Positions 44,035 to 57,139 of a stretch of DNA of 64,000 bases are shown piece by piece (within the stretch, counting starts at the first letter, position 1; every line of letters starts with the position of its first letter). A program made the position numbers and the translations under genes. The notes under the pieces are model-generated. The model worked only from the letters and a program-made list of their open reading frames with translations, was not told where the DNA came from and ran no database searches. This DNA is from Petrosia ficiformis (Eukaryota; Porifera; Demospongiae; Haplosclerida; Petrosiidae), in the NCBI GenBank assembly GCA_947044365.1, contig OX345637.1, forward strand, positions 8,989,076-9,053,075, read 5' to 3'.

Positions 44035-45709
44035 TCAACTCTAATTCAACCATTAGCTACAGCTATTTAACTCCTATATGTACAGTCTAACTTTGTTTTT
44101 GCCTTTGTTTTATAAATTTCATACGTTTTTCATTCAAATTTATTGTATTCACAATGTAACAAAGATTGTTTGTACAAATGTTTGTTTGCTAAATCACTAA
44201 GAAAACAAGACACATCAACTTATAAATAAGTTTGTAAAATGAGGAATGATATAGCATTTTCGAGAGAGAGAGTTATCATATACACACTGTATCAAAGACT
44301 CAATAATCTAGCACAATGCATCATGTACATTCTAGATATACAACACAGTCCAATGGAAAGTTTAAACAATTGCTTTTGCTGCAAGAAAGTTTTACCCACT
44401 ATAGCTTACTTAGTACACTATGCATTCTCTAATGTAAAACCTCATTTAGCTAATGTAGACAGGAATTTCAGGAGTAATGTGAGTTGTGAGAAGACAACTG
44501 CTTATCCTTTTAAGGTTATGTTTCTACTTCCCACATTAGTGGCTTCATTAAAGTAATCAAGGTTTGGTCTTCTGATATAGCAAAGCAAATTCTGAAAACT
44601 TACTTTCTTATTTTCCTGAGGCATAGAATATGTTACTTCTGACCATACATCATTATATGGAGTTAATTGCACCAGTTACTTAGAAACGCTAACAGCATTC
44701 AGCACATTAATTATTCTATGACAACAACCATTAGAACTGGAAGAATGCTAATAGTATATGAATCAACACTGTGGTGTACTGTATATGTAAACTAATGCCA
44801 AAAACGACCACAAAGTAAAAGCCAAACAGGTTTACTATATTTCCTGGAGTTTAAAATATTGTTTACACCAATACATGTATACATCACAAACCACAATGCA
44901 AGATGTCATTATTATATCATCATCAAAAGCTGACATGTATATTATAACACAACTGATTTGTTATGTTGAGTGGGTGTTTGATGTTAGTAACCATGCACAC
45001 AGGATACAAATGAAACCTACAGGGATGTAAATAAAGCCATAGAGATAGCACTGGTGATACACCCACTCAAAATTATACAAATATATTATTTGTATAATTT
45101 TGAGTGGGTGTATCACCAGTGCTGTAGGTTTCATTTGTATCCTGTGTGCATGCATGGTTACTAACATCAAACACCCACTCAACATAACAAATTAGTTGTC
45201 AGCTTCTATAATTAAGTTATATATAATGATACATTTACTATATATAATAATTAAAAGTACTGGGCTAATAATACTCACTTAATCTGACATAGTGTCACTC
45301 AAACATATCCTAGATCTACAAGTCAGACTGTAACATGATTTCTGGAGATGAGCGCTAGCATATGTAACAATATAAGGGTAAGTTATGTAATTCTGGAAGA
45401 ACTTACTGTAATTATTTTAATTTTAACTATGAAAGTTGTTACTTTGGTAAAGAAAGTGACTGTGGTGATGCTGGTATGGTTCGAAAATGCTATATCATTC
45501 CTCATTTTACAAACTTATTAATAAGTTGATCTGTTTTGTTTTCTTAGTGATATAGCAAACAAACATTTTTACAAACAATCTTGTTACATTGTGAATACAA
45601 TAAATATGAGCGAAAAACGTATGAAATTTATAAAACAAAGGCAAAAACAAAATTATACTGTTCATCTACGAGTTAAATAACTGTAGCTAATGGTTGAATT
45701 AGAGTTGAA
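44034..45709. mobile_element. 1.7-kb element with ~230-bp TIRs
   Basis: The arm 44034-44264 and arm 45479-45709 are inverted copies at roughly 90% identity ('ttcaactctaattcaaccat' at the outer end, 'aatgctatatcattcctcat' at the inner end of the right arm). The interior has a 105-residue ORF (44239-44556) that starts in the left arm and resembles nothing I know. It lies between gene D and gene F. Confidence 0.82.
44963..45187. repeat. Near-perfect long palindrome inside the 1.7-kb element
   Basis: 'tgttatgttgagtgggtgtt' and its reverse complement bound arms of about 100 bp, with the centre near 45080 ('caaatatattatttg'). The left arm has a 26-bp extra piece near 45021-45046. It could fold into a long hairpin RNA or cruciform. 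Confidence 0.9.
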
Positions 45710-45894
45710 AACTTCCAGAACTAAGAATTAGACCACGTAAATTTGGACACAGTAACTTTGTATTTTAAATTAATAACTCTGATAGTGATTCACTCAAGTT
45801 ACCTGGAAGCATTATTAATTAAAATATGCCTTTTTCCGTTTCACACGTACGCCTACGCGGAACTTGGTCTAATCTCGCTACGCCGACGTACAAT

Positions 45895-45903
45895 TATAAA
45901 AGG
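45895..45903 (+). promoter_or_regulatory. Possible TATA box of gene F
   Basis: TATAAAAGG stands 59 bp before the chosen ATG at 45962, in a short stretch that is less AT-rich than its surroundings. The distance leaves about 30 nt of leader RNA. Inference from sequence only. Confidence 0.4.
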
Positions 45904-45961
45904 AAAAGAAAGAAGTTATAGTATACCCTACCTTAAACACTTGTTTAAGAAGTTGCTGTTG

Positions 45962-48531
45962 ATGATGATCTCCATTTATTTTCTTTTGTTAGTACCAGTT
46001 GTATCTTCTACTACAGTCACACTATCAGGTGGACAGTATTGTAGTACTGATGAAGGAGATGGTGCACATGCTGATCCCGGTGATATGATTAGTATCAACT
46101 GTGCAGTAGATAGTCCTGATAATGGATTAAATATTCTAAGATGGACTATTTTTTCATTTGGTGTTTTGGTTTCTAATATTGGTGGTGATGATGACAATGA
46201 TTTAGATCAACCTGAGTTTGTATCAACTGTGAATAGTTTTGATAACACATTACTAACTACAAATGCCACACTAACATTTCCCGCCATATCAGATCTGGAT
46301 GGAGCTGTTGTGGTGTGTAGTGGTTTAGATATAGACATCACAAAAAGCTGTACACTGTTAATCAAAAGTAAGTACATATAAATGTATATTTACACAAAAG
46401 GGTCAAAATTTGTGTCAATCACTCTATCAACTTGAAACTTATGCTTAAAAAAGCACAGTATATTGAGTGTAGGGCTGCATCCGAATTATAGTAACTAAGC
46501 CCCAGGGGTGAAGGCTACTGTAAATCAGATAGAGCCTTGTTAATGTGCTTGTTCCAAGCCACCCAATTGCTTAATGTGAGAAGACGTTTTTGTGATTTTA
46601 ATTTGGTATTTAGAATCCCATGCAAAAGAAAGTTTGGGGATAACTATGTGTGCAATATGACAATAAGTAAATGTTATGGTGAAGATAGTGTAAGATTATT
46701 TTTTTATCTATTCATAACAGCTCTTCCTTCTGAGCCTCTTAACCTCAACTCTACAGCTAGATACGATTCATGTGAATTAGAATGGAACACACCTAGTGAT
46801 AATGGAGGAGGAGGATTACAATACAGTATCATTGGAACACCAGATGATATTAATATTAGTGATATCATTAATACAAAGATTACAATTCCTAACTTGACTC
46901 CTAATACTGAATACACTTTTAATGTGAGTGCAACTAACTCACTTGGATTAGGAGATCCAGTTTCAGTCCAATGTAGCACAACAGGAAATAGTAAGATATT
47001 ATTATAAATATTAATTGTTGTTAGCCATCTTTTCAATTCCCATACAGTTCCTCCTGGTTTCGTTGATGTTAGTGTGTGTCTTGATGTTAATATGGCTATT
47101 GAAACCGAACTGAATATCAATTATACTGTAAGTCCTTGTGAAAGGATACATGATATCCAATGAATACAGAAAATATTACTTATAACATGAGTGGTAATAT
47201 GTATATCCAACAATTGACATTCTTTACTTGTACTGTACAGTATACATTTACATTGTAGTCCACTTTAATGCAAAACTACTATGCTTAGGGTTGATACTTG
47301 CATGTGATAATGGGATTCTATATTAAAATATTGCATACAAATGTGCTGGAGCTATAGCTAATAGCTAATAAGCTATGCTCTCTTTAATGAGATACATAAA
47401 ATTATAATTATATAATTATGTATAACCTCTGGTGTTTATAATAATTATTCATTATACACAGCCATGTCCTATTGTCATTACTGATACTGATAATACACCA
47501 CCTGTTGATAACTATACAGTGACTATTATGGATCTATTATCAGCTGATATCACTCCTGGTACTTGTAATTATACTATAGCAGTGGATGAGGATAATATAT
47601 ACACTGTTGAGATGTCTGTTAATAATATAATTGGGAGTAACAAAACAACTGCTCCTCCTTTTAGTAAGTTTATAACAATTTGTGAAATAAGATTATTATT
47701 CTTTCTCTTCTCAAATAGTTACCAGTTGGCTTAGAGATATAGAAGTTATGTATGTAAATGACACATCAGCTGTCATACAGTATACTACAGCAGATTGTGT
47801 GATACCTGAAAATTTAATAATTGAGTTGACACTAGATGCGAATTATTCCAGCATTATTCCTTCATCAATTGTCTCATATAAGAGTAATAAAACAGATCAG
47901 TTCATAGTACATGGATTAGAACCAAATGCTGTTCTGACTTACACTTTACAAGTTTTGGGTGATGTTTCTGATGCTTTTCTTACTATTGGTATGAGTCATA
48001 CTGGTAGTTTCACAATGAATTCCGCTACTACTACAACCACTGCTAGCACTACCAGAAGTACTTCAGGTATTTTGTATAGTGAACATTAACATTAAATTCC
48101 ATTCTCATTTATTAGTGAGTATCACAGCATCAATGAGTACTTATACACCTACTCCTTGTGTTACTAACACTGAATCTTCAGGTAATTGAAAATAACAATA
48201 CATGTACTTATGACTTAATTAATAACTACTAATAGGTTTATCAGCTCCACTATCAGCTGCTATAACAGCAGTTGTTAGTATTCTTGTGTCATCCATTATA
48301 TCATCTCTGCTTACTCTTCTTGGTGTCTATTTGTGTTGTGGGAAAAGGAAAGGAAACCAATCCAACATCAACAGTAATGGTCATGTTTATGACACCCCTT
48401 CTTTGCCTGGTAATAGTTTGACCAGAACCAGTGAATTTGAAATGAAGGGTAATCAGGCTTATAATCATGTGAATACCACTCTCAGTCGACCCAGATCCAG
48501 TTCTATAGAATATGAGATAGTTATCTCTTAA
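45962..48531 (+). CDS. Gene F: Ig/FN3 receptor with ITIM-like tail
   Basis: Exons: 45962-46367 (leader and Ig; GGQYCSTDEGDG, SINCAV, W, AVVVC), 46721-46990 (FN3; LEWNTPSDNGG, TEYTFNVSATNSLG), 47048-47127 and 47462-47663 (second FN3, phase-0 split), 47719-48066 (beta module, NAVLTYTLQV, then Thr-rich stalk), 48116-48181 (STYTPTPCV) and 48236-48531 (membrane span and tail). They sum to 1668 nt: 555 codons and a stop. Membrane span about residues 466-492 ending YLCCGKRK. Tail tyrosines: HVYDTP, NQAYNHV (Tyr533) and IEYEIV (Tyr550, ITIM consensus). Introns are 48-353 nt. A second Met at 45965 follows directly. Only intact plus-strand family member; head-to-head with D. Signalling surface receptor by inference; ligand unknown. 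Confidence 0.9.
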
Positions 48532-50980
48532 GTTTATAATGTTAATCAACTCTTATAAATACAACTATGAACTAGTTGTGTTTGTAACTTAATTTAATTG
48601 TATGTAATAATCACTGATTACAGTTTTCACCTTGTTTTCATTCCTTATTCGTTTTTTTATTTTTATAGTGAACATTATTTTTTTTAAATTTAAAAACAGA
48701 CCTATCTCGAATAGGTTTTTTGGGGGTACCTCCCTAAGGTAAATAACCATAATTATGCATATCAGCACAGTAAGATTTTAAACACATTACCTATTATATA
48801 TACAGGTGTAGGATTACCTGAAGTAGCTTTTACAAGTAAATTGCACTTGTTAATGATATATATGAAAGTTGTGAAGTATTATACAAGTGGTGCTTTCATC
48901 AATTACCATAAGAGTCCTTGAAAAGCAGTCTAAAGATTAAGTTTTTAATTATAACCAGCTGAAAATCTATATGGAGTGCTACTAAAAATGTACTATAATG
49001 ACAATAACATTATTACACACTGATTTAAAGTGACATGCAATCTGTTTCTTCCATATGTGCTTGTGATATGAACCCTCCTCCCCCAATACCACAGCTGTGG
49101 TGCAATGGAGATATAGGACTAATAATGAGCGTATTAATTCATATTTCTACAATTCTGTAGTCAACTGCATACATAATATATACCCATTACATCATCATGT
49201 CAGTTATATGGGCTCCTGATGAAGTGTCTCCTATATGGTCATTTTATTATCCAAAAGAATATAGGGTTGTACTGTAGGTATTCCTATTTAAGGTACTCTC
49301 ATTACATATACAACAAATCAAGATAAGCAAAACAACAAAAAGATACAGAAGAATTTTATTTTTAAAACTGTGTTCCCAGACCCACTACTCAATACAAGAC
49401 CATACCAGTGACCACTTGAATTTGCTATCTCTTTTAATCGTTAATGACTTGATGGTTTTAGTGTGATGAAGTGTTATATCACTCACTAATAATTTTGTTT
49501 GTGATAATACATGTATGTACATTGTTAAGAAAATTATTATTATCAGTTTGTTTTCATTTGTATTGATATGTTTACATTGTTAAAGATGTATACTAATCAT
49601 AACATAGCAAAGTAAACTTGTATACTATATAGCAATGTAAACTGTGCATGGTGATACTGAAAGTCATTACAGTCATAGTGGCCAATACTCCCCCAAATCT
49701 TAATTAATCATTATATGCATTTTACAGAAACTCAGAGTGTACCTTCATCACTCTGTCAAACAAAATGGATTGGACCAAACATGTGTATAATATATTCATA
49801 TGAAAAGCTGTTAAAGCACGCAAGATAATAAACATGCTATATAGTCTATGTGAATTAATTAATGGTCTGATATCAATTGGACTGATGAAGTAGTACTTAA
49901 ACAATGATCATAGCATTCTCATTATATGCTCAAATCTTGTAATTATATATTTTGTCCATCTATTATTAAACAGTCAATATTTTATTATGATGATTGATTG
50001 ATTTCGAATGAATTATATATATAAGTCTATTTTTGTATTACATGTACACCTTCAGTGCATAAAGTATATCCACTAGCACACATATATAATACTATGCAGA
50101 AATAGAGAATTGAAATCTTTATATACAGTGTAATATTATGCATGTGCATACAGAGTGTCATGGGTTTGAATCCCACCTGAGGCAACTGTCATTTTCATTT
50201 TTCCATTGCCTCAGGTGTCTTTCTTTCTTTCTTTCTTACTTTCTACATCTCTGATAACATCATATATAATAGAGACATTAATGTTAAAAATGGGAATGCA
50301 GATCTTGTTTTAAGCTGATGATAAGGAAATAAACATAATGTATTGATCAAAGTCAGTTGATCAAAATCACTGACCTCAACATGGTAGATTTTTGCAATGT
50401 TTGCACTGGATCATTTTATACGATTATAAAATGAACATGTAAATTTAATTGAACTAGTTTCAATGAAGGATATATATGTACATAAATATTTATAACAGAC
50501 AATATGACTTAGTACAGAAAAAGAATAAATAAATAATAAATAATTTATATTAAATAGAGGATCAATGAAAGTACAGAATGATAGGGTTTCACCCTAAATA
50601 AAATAACTATACTTCGGAAGTGATTTGAAATGAAAGTGAAACATAACGACATAATAAATTAAATAATGTATTTATAGCAAATAAAAAATATGTAAAATTG
50701 ACAAAGTATTATATTGTTTTGATCAACCTGTTAACAGCACAAAATGTTAATACAGTCAGTCATTGGAGTGCAAAACCCTATGCGTAAAAATATTTATTAG
50801 TAACATAGATGATACTTAAAATAGTTCTTGCATATAATTATAGGAATATTCATAAATGTAATGGAATTACTACATAATGCTATTTTCATTTTACAAGGGA
50901 TGGTATGTATATTTTACTTACAAAATAATTTTTCACTGTAAAACTATCCTAAACAAAAATTTTACGACCATCATAGTTAA
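48532..50980. other. Gene-free stretch after gene F
   Basis: No exon recognised in 2.4 kb. Near 50150-50215 is a tRNA T-arm-like 'gggtttgaatccca' followed by an inverted pair 'cacctgaggcaa'/'ttgcctcaggtg', possibly a SINE relic, then a short (CTTT)n run. Confidence 0.45.
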
Positions 50981-50990
50981 TAAAATAACA

Positions 50991-51353
50991 ACATCTACAT
51001 GATGTAACCCCATAATGATCTACCTACATCTACATGATGTAACCCCATAATGACCTACCTACATCTACATGATGTAACCCCATAATGACCTACCTACATC
51101 TACATGATGTAACCCCATAATGACCTACCTACATCTACATGATGTAACCCCATAATGACCTACCTACATCTACATGATGTAACCCCATAATGACCTACCT
51201 ACATACATGATGTAACCCCATAATGACCTACCTACATCTACATGATGTAACCCTACCTACATCTACATGATGTAACCCCATAATGACCTACCTACATCAA
51301 CATGATGTAACCCCATAATGACCTACCTATATCTACATGATGTAACCCCATAA
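50991..51353. repeat. 35-bp minisatellite, about 10 units
   Basis: Unit 'acatctacatgatgtaaccc' plus 'cataatgacctacct', nearly identical throughout. Two units are shortened (near 51201 and 51245). Confidence 0.95.
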
Positions 51354-52633
51354 TCCTCAACATACATTTTGATCTACAAATGATTTGTTCATATAATTAT
51401 GGAACACTCTATATCCTATTTGTGATTGTCGTAGTGTTATCATGTTATATTTATTATCAGTAATGTCTCCAAATTTCCGTCAGGGCTATAAATATGAGCA
51501 CATTTTAAAGACAGCAGGTCTTCCTGTTGATCATTTTATTCCTTTGTGCCAAGATATACGACAACATAGTTACAATATTTTAGGTGTAGAGTTAGGCTAT
51601 ATGGGAAATATAGCATGAGGGGTGGTGTTGAGAAGCTGGCATAGCCAAGTGCTGTAGGCTTCAATACCCCACCCCCAGTGCTATATTAGTATATTTTCCA
51701 GTACAGCACAAGCAATACTAGTATTTTTAATGGTTTATACTAGCTTGAATTGATGGCTACTGCCAGTACGTGATGGAAAAGAAGAATGAAATACTTGGTG
51801 CTCTTTCACTAAACCCAAGGTAAATAACATCCGAAAAATATGCACCAGATGTAGTACTGAGTGTGCTCTATATGACAATCTAACACTGTTGGTACCTTTG
51901 ATGTTAAATGTCATAGTGCTATAAAATAACATATAGTATACACATGCTATGTATATATATTACACTTGTAAAGAGGTTGTGATGCCATATAATAGCTCAC
52001 CTAGGTTACTATAACACTATGTAACATTCTTCAGGATGCATTTGTTAAGTGTTCAAAGGTGGGGCTCAATAAAATCGAGATTTCATACATAGTGCACTTG
52101 TTCTGCTTGTGCATTATCTAATCATAAGCCCTATCGTCATACCACATTATAATGCTTAGCACACTATAAAGAATGACATTTATCTCCTATCACTTGACAT
52201 TTCTAGTGAGTTTGGTCATATTTTTACAGGAAGTTGTGCATTAAGTAGTTAATGTTAATGCATTCTTAAGTGTGTATTATGCTGTTTAAAACATGATCAG
52301 GTGAAAAATGTGATTGGCTCAATATCACATGATATGTACTAAACATGTAGTTATACGATAATTTTATTCGAATCTTTATGTCCAATAATGCAAAGCTGCA
52401 AAGTGCTGAAAACTAACCAATCATATTTGTTCATTATAAGAAATATAGTATATTATTTCATATTCTGAAGCAGTTTTATCCACACCACTTCACCAAAATG
52501 ATCTAAGAAGAATTCCACATGTTAGTACGAAAAGCATATATACAACTGCATGTATTTAGTCTGACACTGCTACACTTCAAAAACTGGCTTACACTTGACT
52601 GGTAGAAATTGATGTGTTACTTCATTAAACTTT
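51354..52633. other. Gene-free stretch
   Basis: AT-rich sequence without recognisable exons or family repeats. Confidence 0.35.
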
Positions 52634-52978
52634 ATATTGTCCTATCAACATGATACATTATATGCAACACATTTGTGTACTTTATATAGTCCTATCAACA
52701 TGATACATTATATGCAACACATTTGTGTACTTTATATAGTCCTATCAACATGATACATTATATGCAACACATTTGTGTACTTTATATTGTCCTATCAACA
52801 TGATACATTATATGCAACACATTAGTGTACTTTATATTGTCCTATCAACATGATACATTATGTGCAACACATTTGTGTACTTTATATTGTCCTATCAACA
52901 TGATACATTATGTGCAACACATTTGTGTACTTTATATTGTCCTATCAACATGATATGCAACACATTTGTGTACTCTTA
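52634..52978. repeat. 50-bp minisatellite, about 7 units
   Basis: Unit 'tcctatcaacatgatacatt' plus 'atatgcaacacatttgtgtactttatattg'-type remainder. Near-identical units; the last is missing about 9 bp. Confidence 0.95.
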
Positions 52979-54290
52979 ATAAGGTTTCTTCATGTAAATA
53001 GAAACCTATGCTACACATACTCTTCTTTATTGTTGATGTGATACAAAATGTTTTAGTTATTTATAGTTAGTTACAAAAAATGTTGTTAACTAAAACATCT
53101 AAACCTTATAAAAGTTTTATGTATTTTAGCCTGCAACAACATAGGTTAGTTTTAGTTAGCTAATAGTGCTTACAAAAATATTTTTAAGTTAGTTTTCCTT
53201 GATCACTAACAAGAATTAGTTAGTTAACTGAAATAGGTTTTAGTTTTAACTAAATAAACACCACTCTGGCTAAAATAACTGTATACAAATATGATGACAT
53301 AATACTGTGAATGTCACCACTCTTTAGGTGAATGATTGCAGCTAAGAAAACAGAAATATAGTGCTGAAGATTTCTGTGGGCTAAATCATATACATGTACT
53401 ACAATAACAGAATGATATTAGTACTAATATACATTCATTACAATAATCAGCTCATTTACTTAAAGCTCATCACCAAAATGTGCAGGCAGAAGGATATGGT
53501 AATCATATTGTGTGTGCATGTCTGTCAACAAAATAGAAAACTAAAACAGTTGGGAGCAGTGGTGTGGAAACAGCCAGTCATGCAGGACATTGTCCAATAA
53601 ATCTAGTGAATGTCCGGTAAATTGAAACTGAACTGTATACAAAGTATACGGGGAGCAGGACAAGAGTGGTGAAAATAGTTCAAAATTTCCAGTAGTTAGC
53701 TCACTATTTCCACACCCCTGGTTGGGAGCTCACAATTATATGTTAAAAATAACAGATCAATTTTCAGTGCAAGATTGTATGTCTATACAATATATCCTGT
53801 TATCAAGTTATGGTAAGCATTCAGTTGGAAATAGTAATAGCAAGAAATATGTTTGCATAACCGGTAATAACTGAACTTATACTTATTAATCTCACATGAT
53901 TGTCTTCAGTTGTTCCAGTATACAATGTTCTTCTGAGGCATCATAGAACGGTCACCAGAAGTTTTGTGACAGGTAATGTCTTCCATAAATGATGATGACA
54001 TCTCTTATTTATCAGGTAAAGTATAAAGTTCACTGTTAATAGATTGTTGTTATTGTATTACATTGAGATCTCCAAAGGCTGAGAACAAATGATTAGGTAA
54101 AATACAACATGTTAAAAGAGGAATTGAATATAGTCAAAACATGCATTAACTACTACATTTTATGAGATGCCTGTTAAAATTTTCATATGCAAATATACAA
54201 ACACAATCTCTGATATTAAACTATATTCAGTATAATAATTATTATGAATAGAAATATAACAATATAATAGTTATATAATTATATAATATA
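52979..54290. other. Gene-free stretch
   Basis: 53050-53270 is rich in 'ttagtta' motifs like 10440-10920. 53490-53560 resembles the reverse of 23090-23180, so both are copies of one repeat. No exon recognised. Confidence 0.4.
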
Positions 54291-54304
54291 TATATATATA
54301 TATA

Positions 54305-54335
<31 letters not shown>

Positions 54336-54346
54336 TGTAAGTAATA

Positions 54347-54512
54347 TATATAGTATTGCTAACAGGTCCTATATACAAAATATAGGACCTGAGTTTGTTT
54401 CCAAGGATGTGATATAGCCCGAACCTGCGAGGGCTATATCACATCCGAAGACACAAAACGAGGGTCCTATATTCAGTATATAGGACCTGTTAGCATACTA
54501 TATACAATATAT
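54347..54512. mobile_element. Nested palindromic element
   Basis: Outer arms ('tatatagtattgctaacagg' and the reverse ending 'gcatactatata') enclose three smaller perfect palindromes: 'ggtcctata...tataggacc' at both ends and 'ggatgtgatatagccc'/'gggctatatcacatcc' in the centre with a 10-nt loop. Confidence 0.85.
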
Positions 54513-54610
54513 TGTATAATGGTGACATCTCCTGCATATATAGTGTGCACATGGAAGGTCTATATACAATATATAGAACTCACCACATCAAAGGGATGAT
54601 GTCACCATCA

Positions 54611-54655
<45 letters not shown>
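54510..54655. repeat. Second palindromic unit and (AT)n run
   Basis: 'tataatggtgacatc' and 'gatgtcaccatcatactata' flank a core with 'gtctatatacaatatataga', followed by a (TA)n run at 54613-54655. Confidence 0.75.
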
Positions 54656-54656
<1 letters not shown>

Positions 54657-54859
54657 TATAATGAGATTCATAGCCTTTACATTTTCAATGGTGTGTGTAG
54701 GTTTATATTTTATATATAAATGTAAACCTCATATCAGGTTTATAACTATTTAAAAATATACGTAAACCTGGAACCATTGTGCATGCTGTGAAGGTGTGGG
54801 TTTTTAAATGGTGGACTGAAATCTAACAGGTATGAATCTGTTGTATCATATATACATGT

Positions 54860-55015
54860 ATCATGGATATTGATCTATATGCGTTATATAAACCTGCCAA
54901 TTCGGAAGTTTTGAAAAGTTATTTCCCTCAGGCATTCGACTCTTGTGTGATATATTTTCAAAGATTCCTCATTGGCGGGTTTATATAATGCATATAGACC
55001 TCTGAACCATGATAT
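54860..55015. mobile_element. Third palindromic element
   Basis: 'gatctatatgcgttatataa' with 'acctgccaa' is inverted as 'ttggcgggtttatataatgc' with 'atatagacc'; loop about 80 bp. Confidence 0.8.
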
Positions 55016-55830
55016 ATATTACACACATACATATATAATGTACATAAATATAATTTATATATATATATAATTATATAGCTATATTATATATATATTATAT
55101 ATATATATTTATAGCCTACTATACACTGTATGTTATGCCATGCCTTGAATGCATTGAATTTAACAGGTTTATAATTACCAAGCAGGCCCAGAGGGTAAGG
55201 TGAGTATAAGCCTGATACTGCATAAGTGGGTATGACATACATGTAATTAATATATTTTCTGCATTACAAAAACTTTTGCCCACACTATAATTATTGTTTA
55301 AATCCTAAATGTATCATTATTATAACAGGGTCAAAAGTTGTGAAGTCACGATACATATATATATAATATTATCATTATATATTATGCTACCATGGCAACC
55401 ATTTGATGTCGTTAGTTATATATTTTGTATATATACCTCATCAAAGATTCAATTTTTAAATCATCAAAGATTCAATTTTTAAATCATAGTACATACATGT
55501 ATAAGTATAATATACAAATCATGTCTAGTTTGAATACATGCTAGATATACCATCTGTTGGTGTTCAGACGTTATGCGTATATACCCCTTAGCCCTATAGG
55601 CCTCAGGTTATACATACATTATTACCTGCTTCACTGTAGGTAGTATATCTGGCATATACATGTACCCCTTAGCCCTATAGGCCTTCAGTAATATATATCA
55701 CCTGATTTATATATTACATGCAATCATACATATTTATTATAATTATTATATAAATATAATGCATCCCGGATATATTGGCTAGTCTACTGTAAAAGACACA
55801 GATATATCATTAGTGAATTATATTTTCCAC
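55016..55830. other. AT-rich stretch with small repeats
   Basis: (TA)n runs at 55050-55115, a 24-bp tandem pair 'atcaaagattcaatttttaa' at 55440-55487, and a repeated 'accccttagccctataggcc' at 55585 and 55664. No exon. Confidence 0.5.
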
Positions 55831-55834
55831 TTAC

Positions 55835-56712
55835 TGTGAACAGTATTTTGTATAACGTATAGTAGTTATCAACACAATGAAGATCACTAGTAATGATACT
55901 CCACAAGTAATGATACTCCACTAATTATGCCTCCGATAATCAAAACTGCTTTGCTATCATCACCTATAATAAAACAGATTGTATTTGATGAGGTAAAACT
56001 TTAGTTAATTACAAACAATCATCTTCACTTCCTCCAGTTTGTGTAAGAATTTGCGCTCCTTTGGTTCAGAAAAATAATTAATAACCGTCATGAAACCTTT
56101 TTCTTTACATTGTACATCAGAATAAGAGAATATCAATCAGGGTTTACACACAAGATTGTTTTGTTACAGAGGGGAAAGAATTGATTATGCAAACCACACT
56201 GCTCTGGGGATATGCTCCCTGGAAATATTTAACTTTAGCCCGTCTGAGATTGCTACTGGTGGCTTCAAGGGCCCCAGAAGGCTTGTAGCTGAGATGTTGC
56301 ATGTTGTGAAATACATTTAGCATTTTATATAAGTTCTTATGATTATGGTATTGTTGTAATTATCACCCTCTGAAGCAAAAAACAACCTTTGAAGTTCAAA
56401 TACAGTTTCAAATAATTAATGCTATCCTATTTCTGATTAATTGTTAGAGTCTTATTATAGGTAGTATCGTAGTTTATTATTAATTTAGATTGTTTACTTT
56501 TCTAATAGCTTTCCTCTTCACACCTGTACTAACTAATATAACATCAGGTATTAAGAGGTTATTGCATTAAGTATGCCTTATTGTACACTTTGCTCACCTC
56601 TACCAGTATAGCTGCTAAAGTATGAAACAAATATTACTTACTAGTTAATACTTACCATTTATTATAATCGACTTATTGTAAGCAGGTACGTACGTGTTAG
56701 AAGAGGCTGTAA
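55835..56712 (-). pseudogene. Receptor stalk and membrane exons, broken
   Basis: Minus-strand exon of about 56712-56655 (SSNTYVPAYNKSIIIN, ending in GTAAGT, phase 1) can join 55963-55835, which starts DDSKAVLIIGGIISGVSLL, like the A/B/D membrane cassette. A 17-bp direct duplication ('ggagtatcattactt' twice) then shifts the frame into a stop; after it the sequence still encodes FIVLITTIRYTKYC in another frame. No Ig or FN3 exons were found upstream. Likely a relic. Confidence 0.6.
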
Positions 56713-57139
56713 CCACACACAATCAATATCAGTAATACCATATACAGTCAGAAGTTGAGATGCATCCACACCCACTTAATACTCTCATGATTTCTAATAA
56801 TTACTATAATTATATAACTATGATACTAAGTTATAATTATGTGAGTATATAATTATGTCAGTTTATATGGTTACAGACTGGCATGCCTCTTCTAACACCT
56901 ACTTACAAAAAGTCAGTTAATATATCATATAATAAATAAATTACTAATGGTCAGTTTTAACTATTGGGTAATATTTGTTTCATACTGGAATATCATATAT
57001 TTTGTAATATAAAAACTTAATACTTGATTAATTTTGATAATGTAGTTGTGATAAATGCAATGTAGTAAGAACTCACTAATAGAAATTTAAATTTCATAAT
57101 GCTACTTATCTCACCCATGTAATATTATATAAATTAAAA
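56713..57139. other. Gene-free stretch
   Basis: AT-rich, no exon recognised. Confidence 0.35.

Noticed and set aside
44239..44556. 105-residue ORF in the 1.7-kb TIR element
   Set aside because: Starts inside the TIR arm and shows no transposase motif; noted with the element but not called as a gene.
50991..52978. Regular direct repeats that could suggest a CRISPR array
   Set aside because: Units are contiguous without unique spacers, and the DNA is eukaryotic; these are minisatellites.
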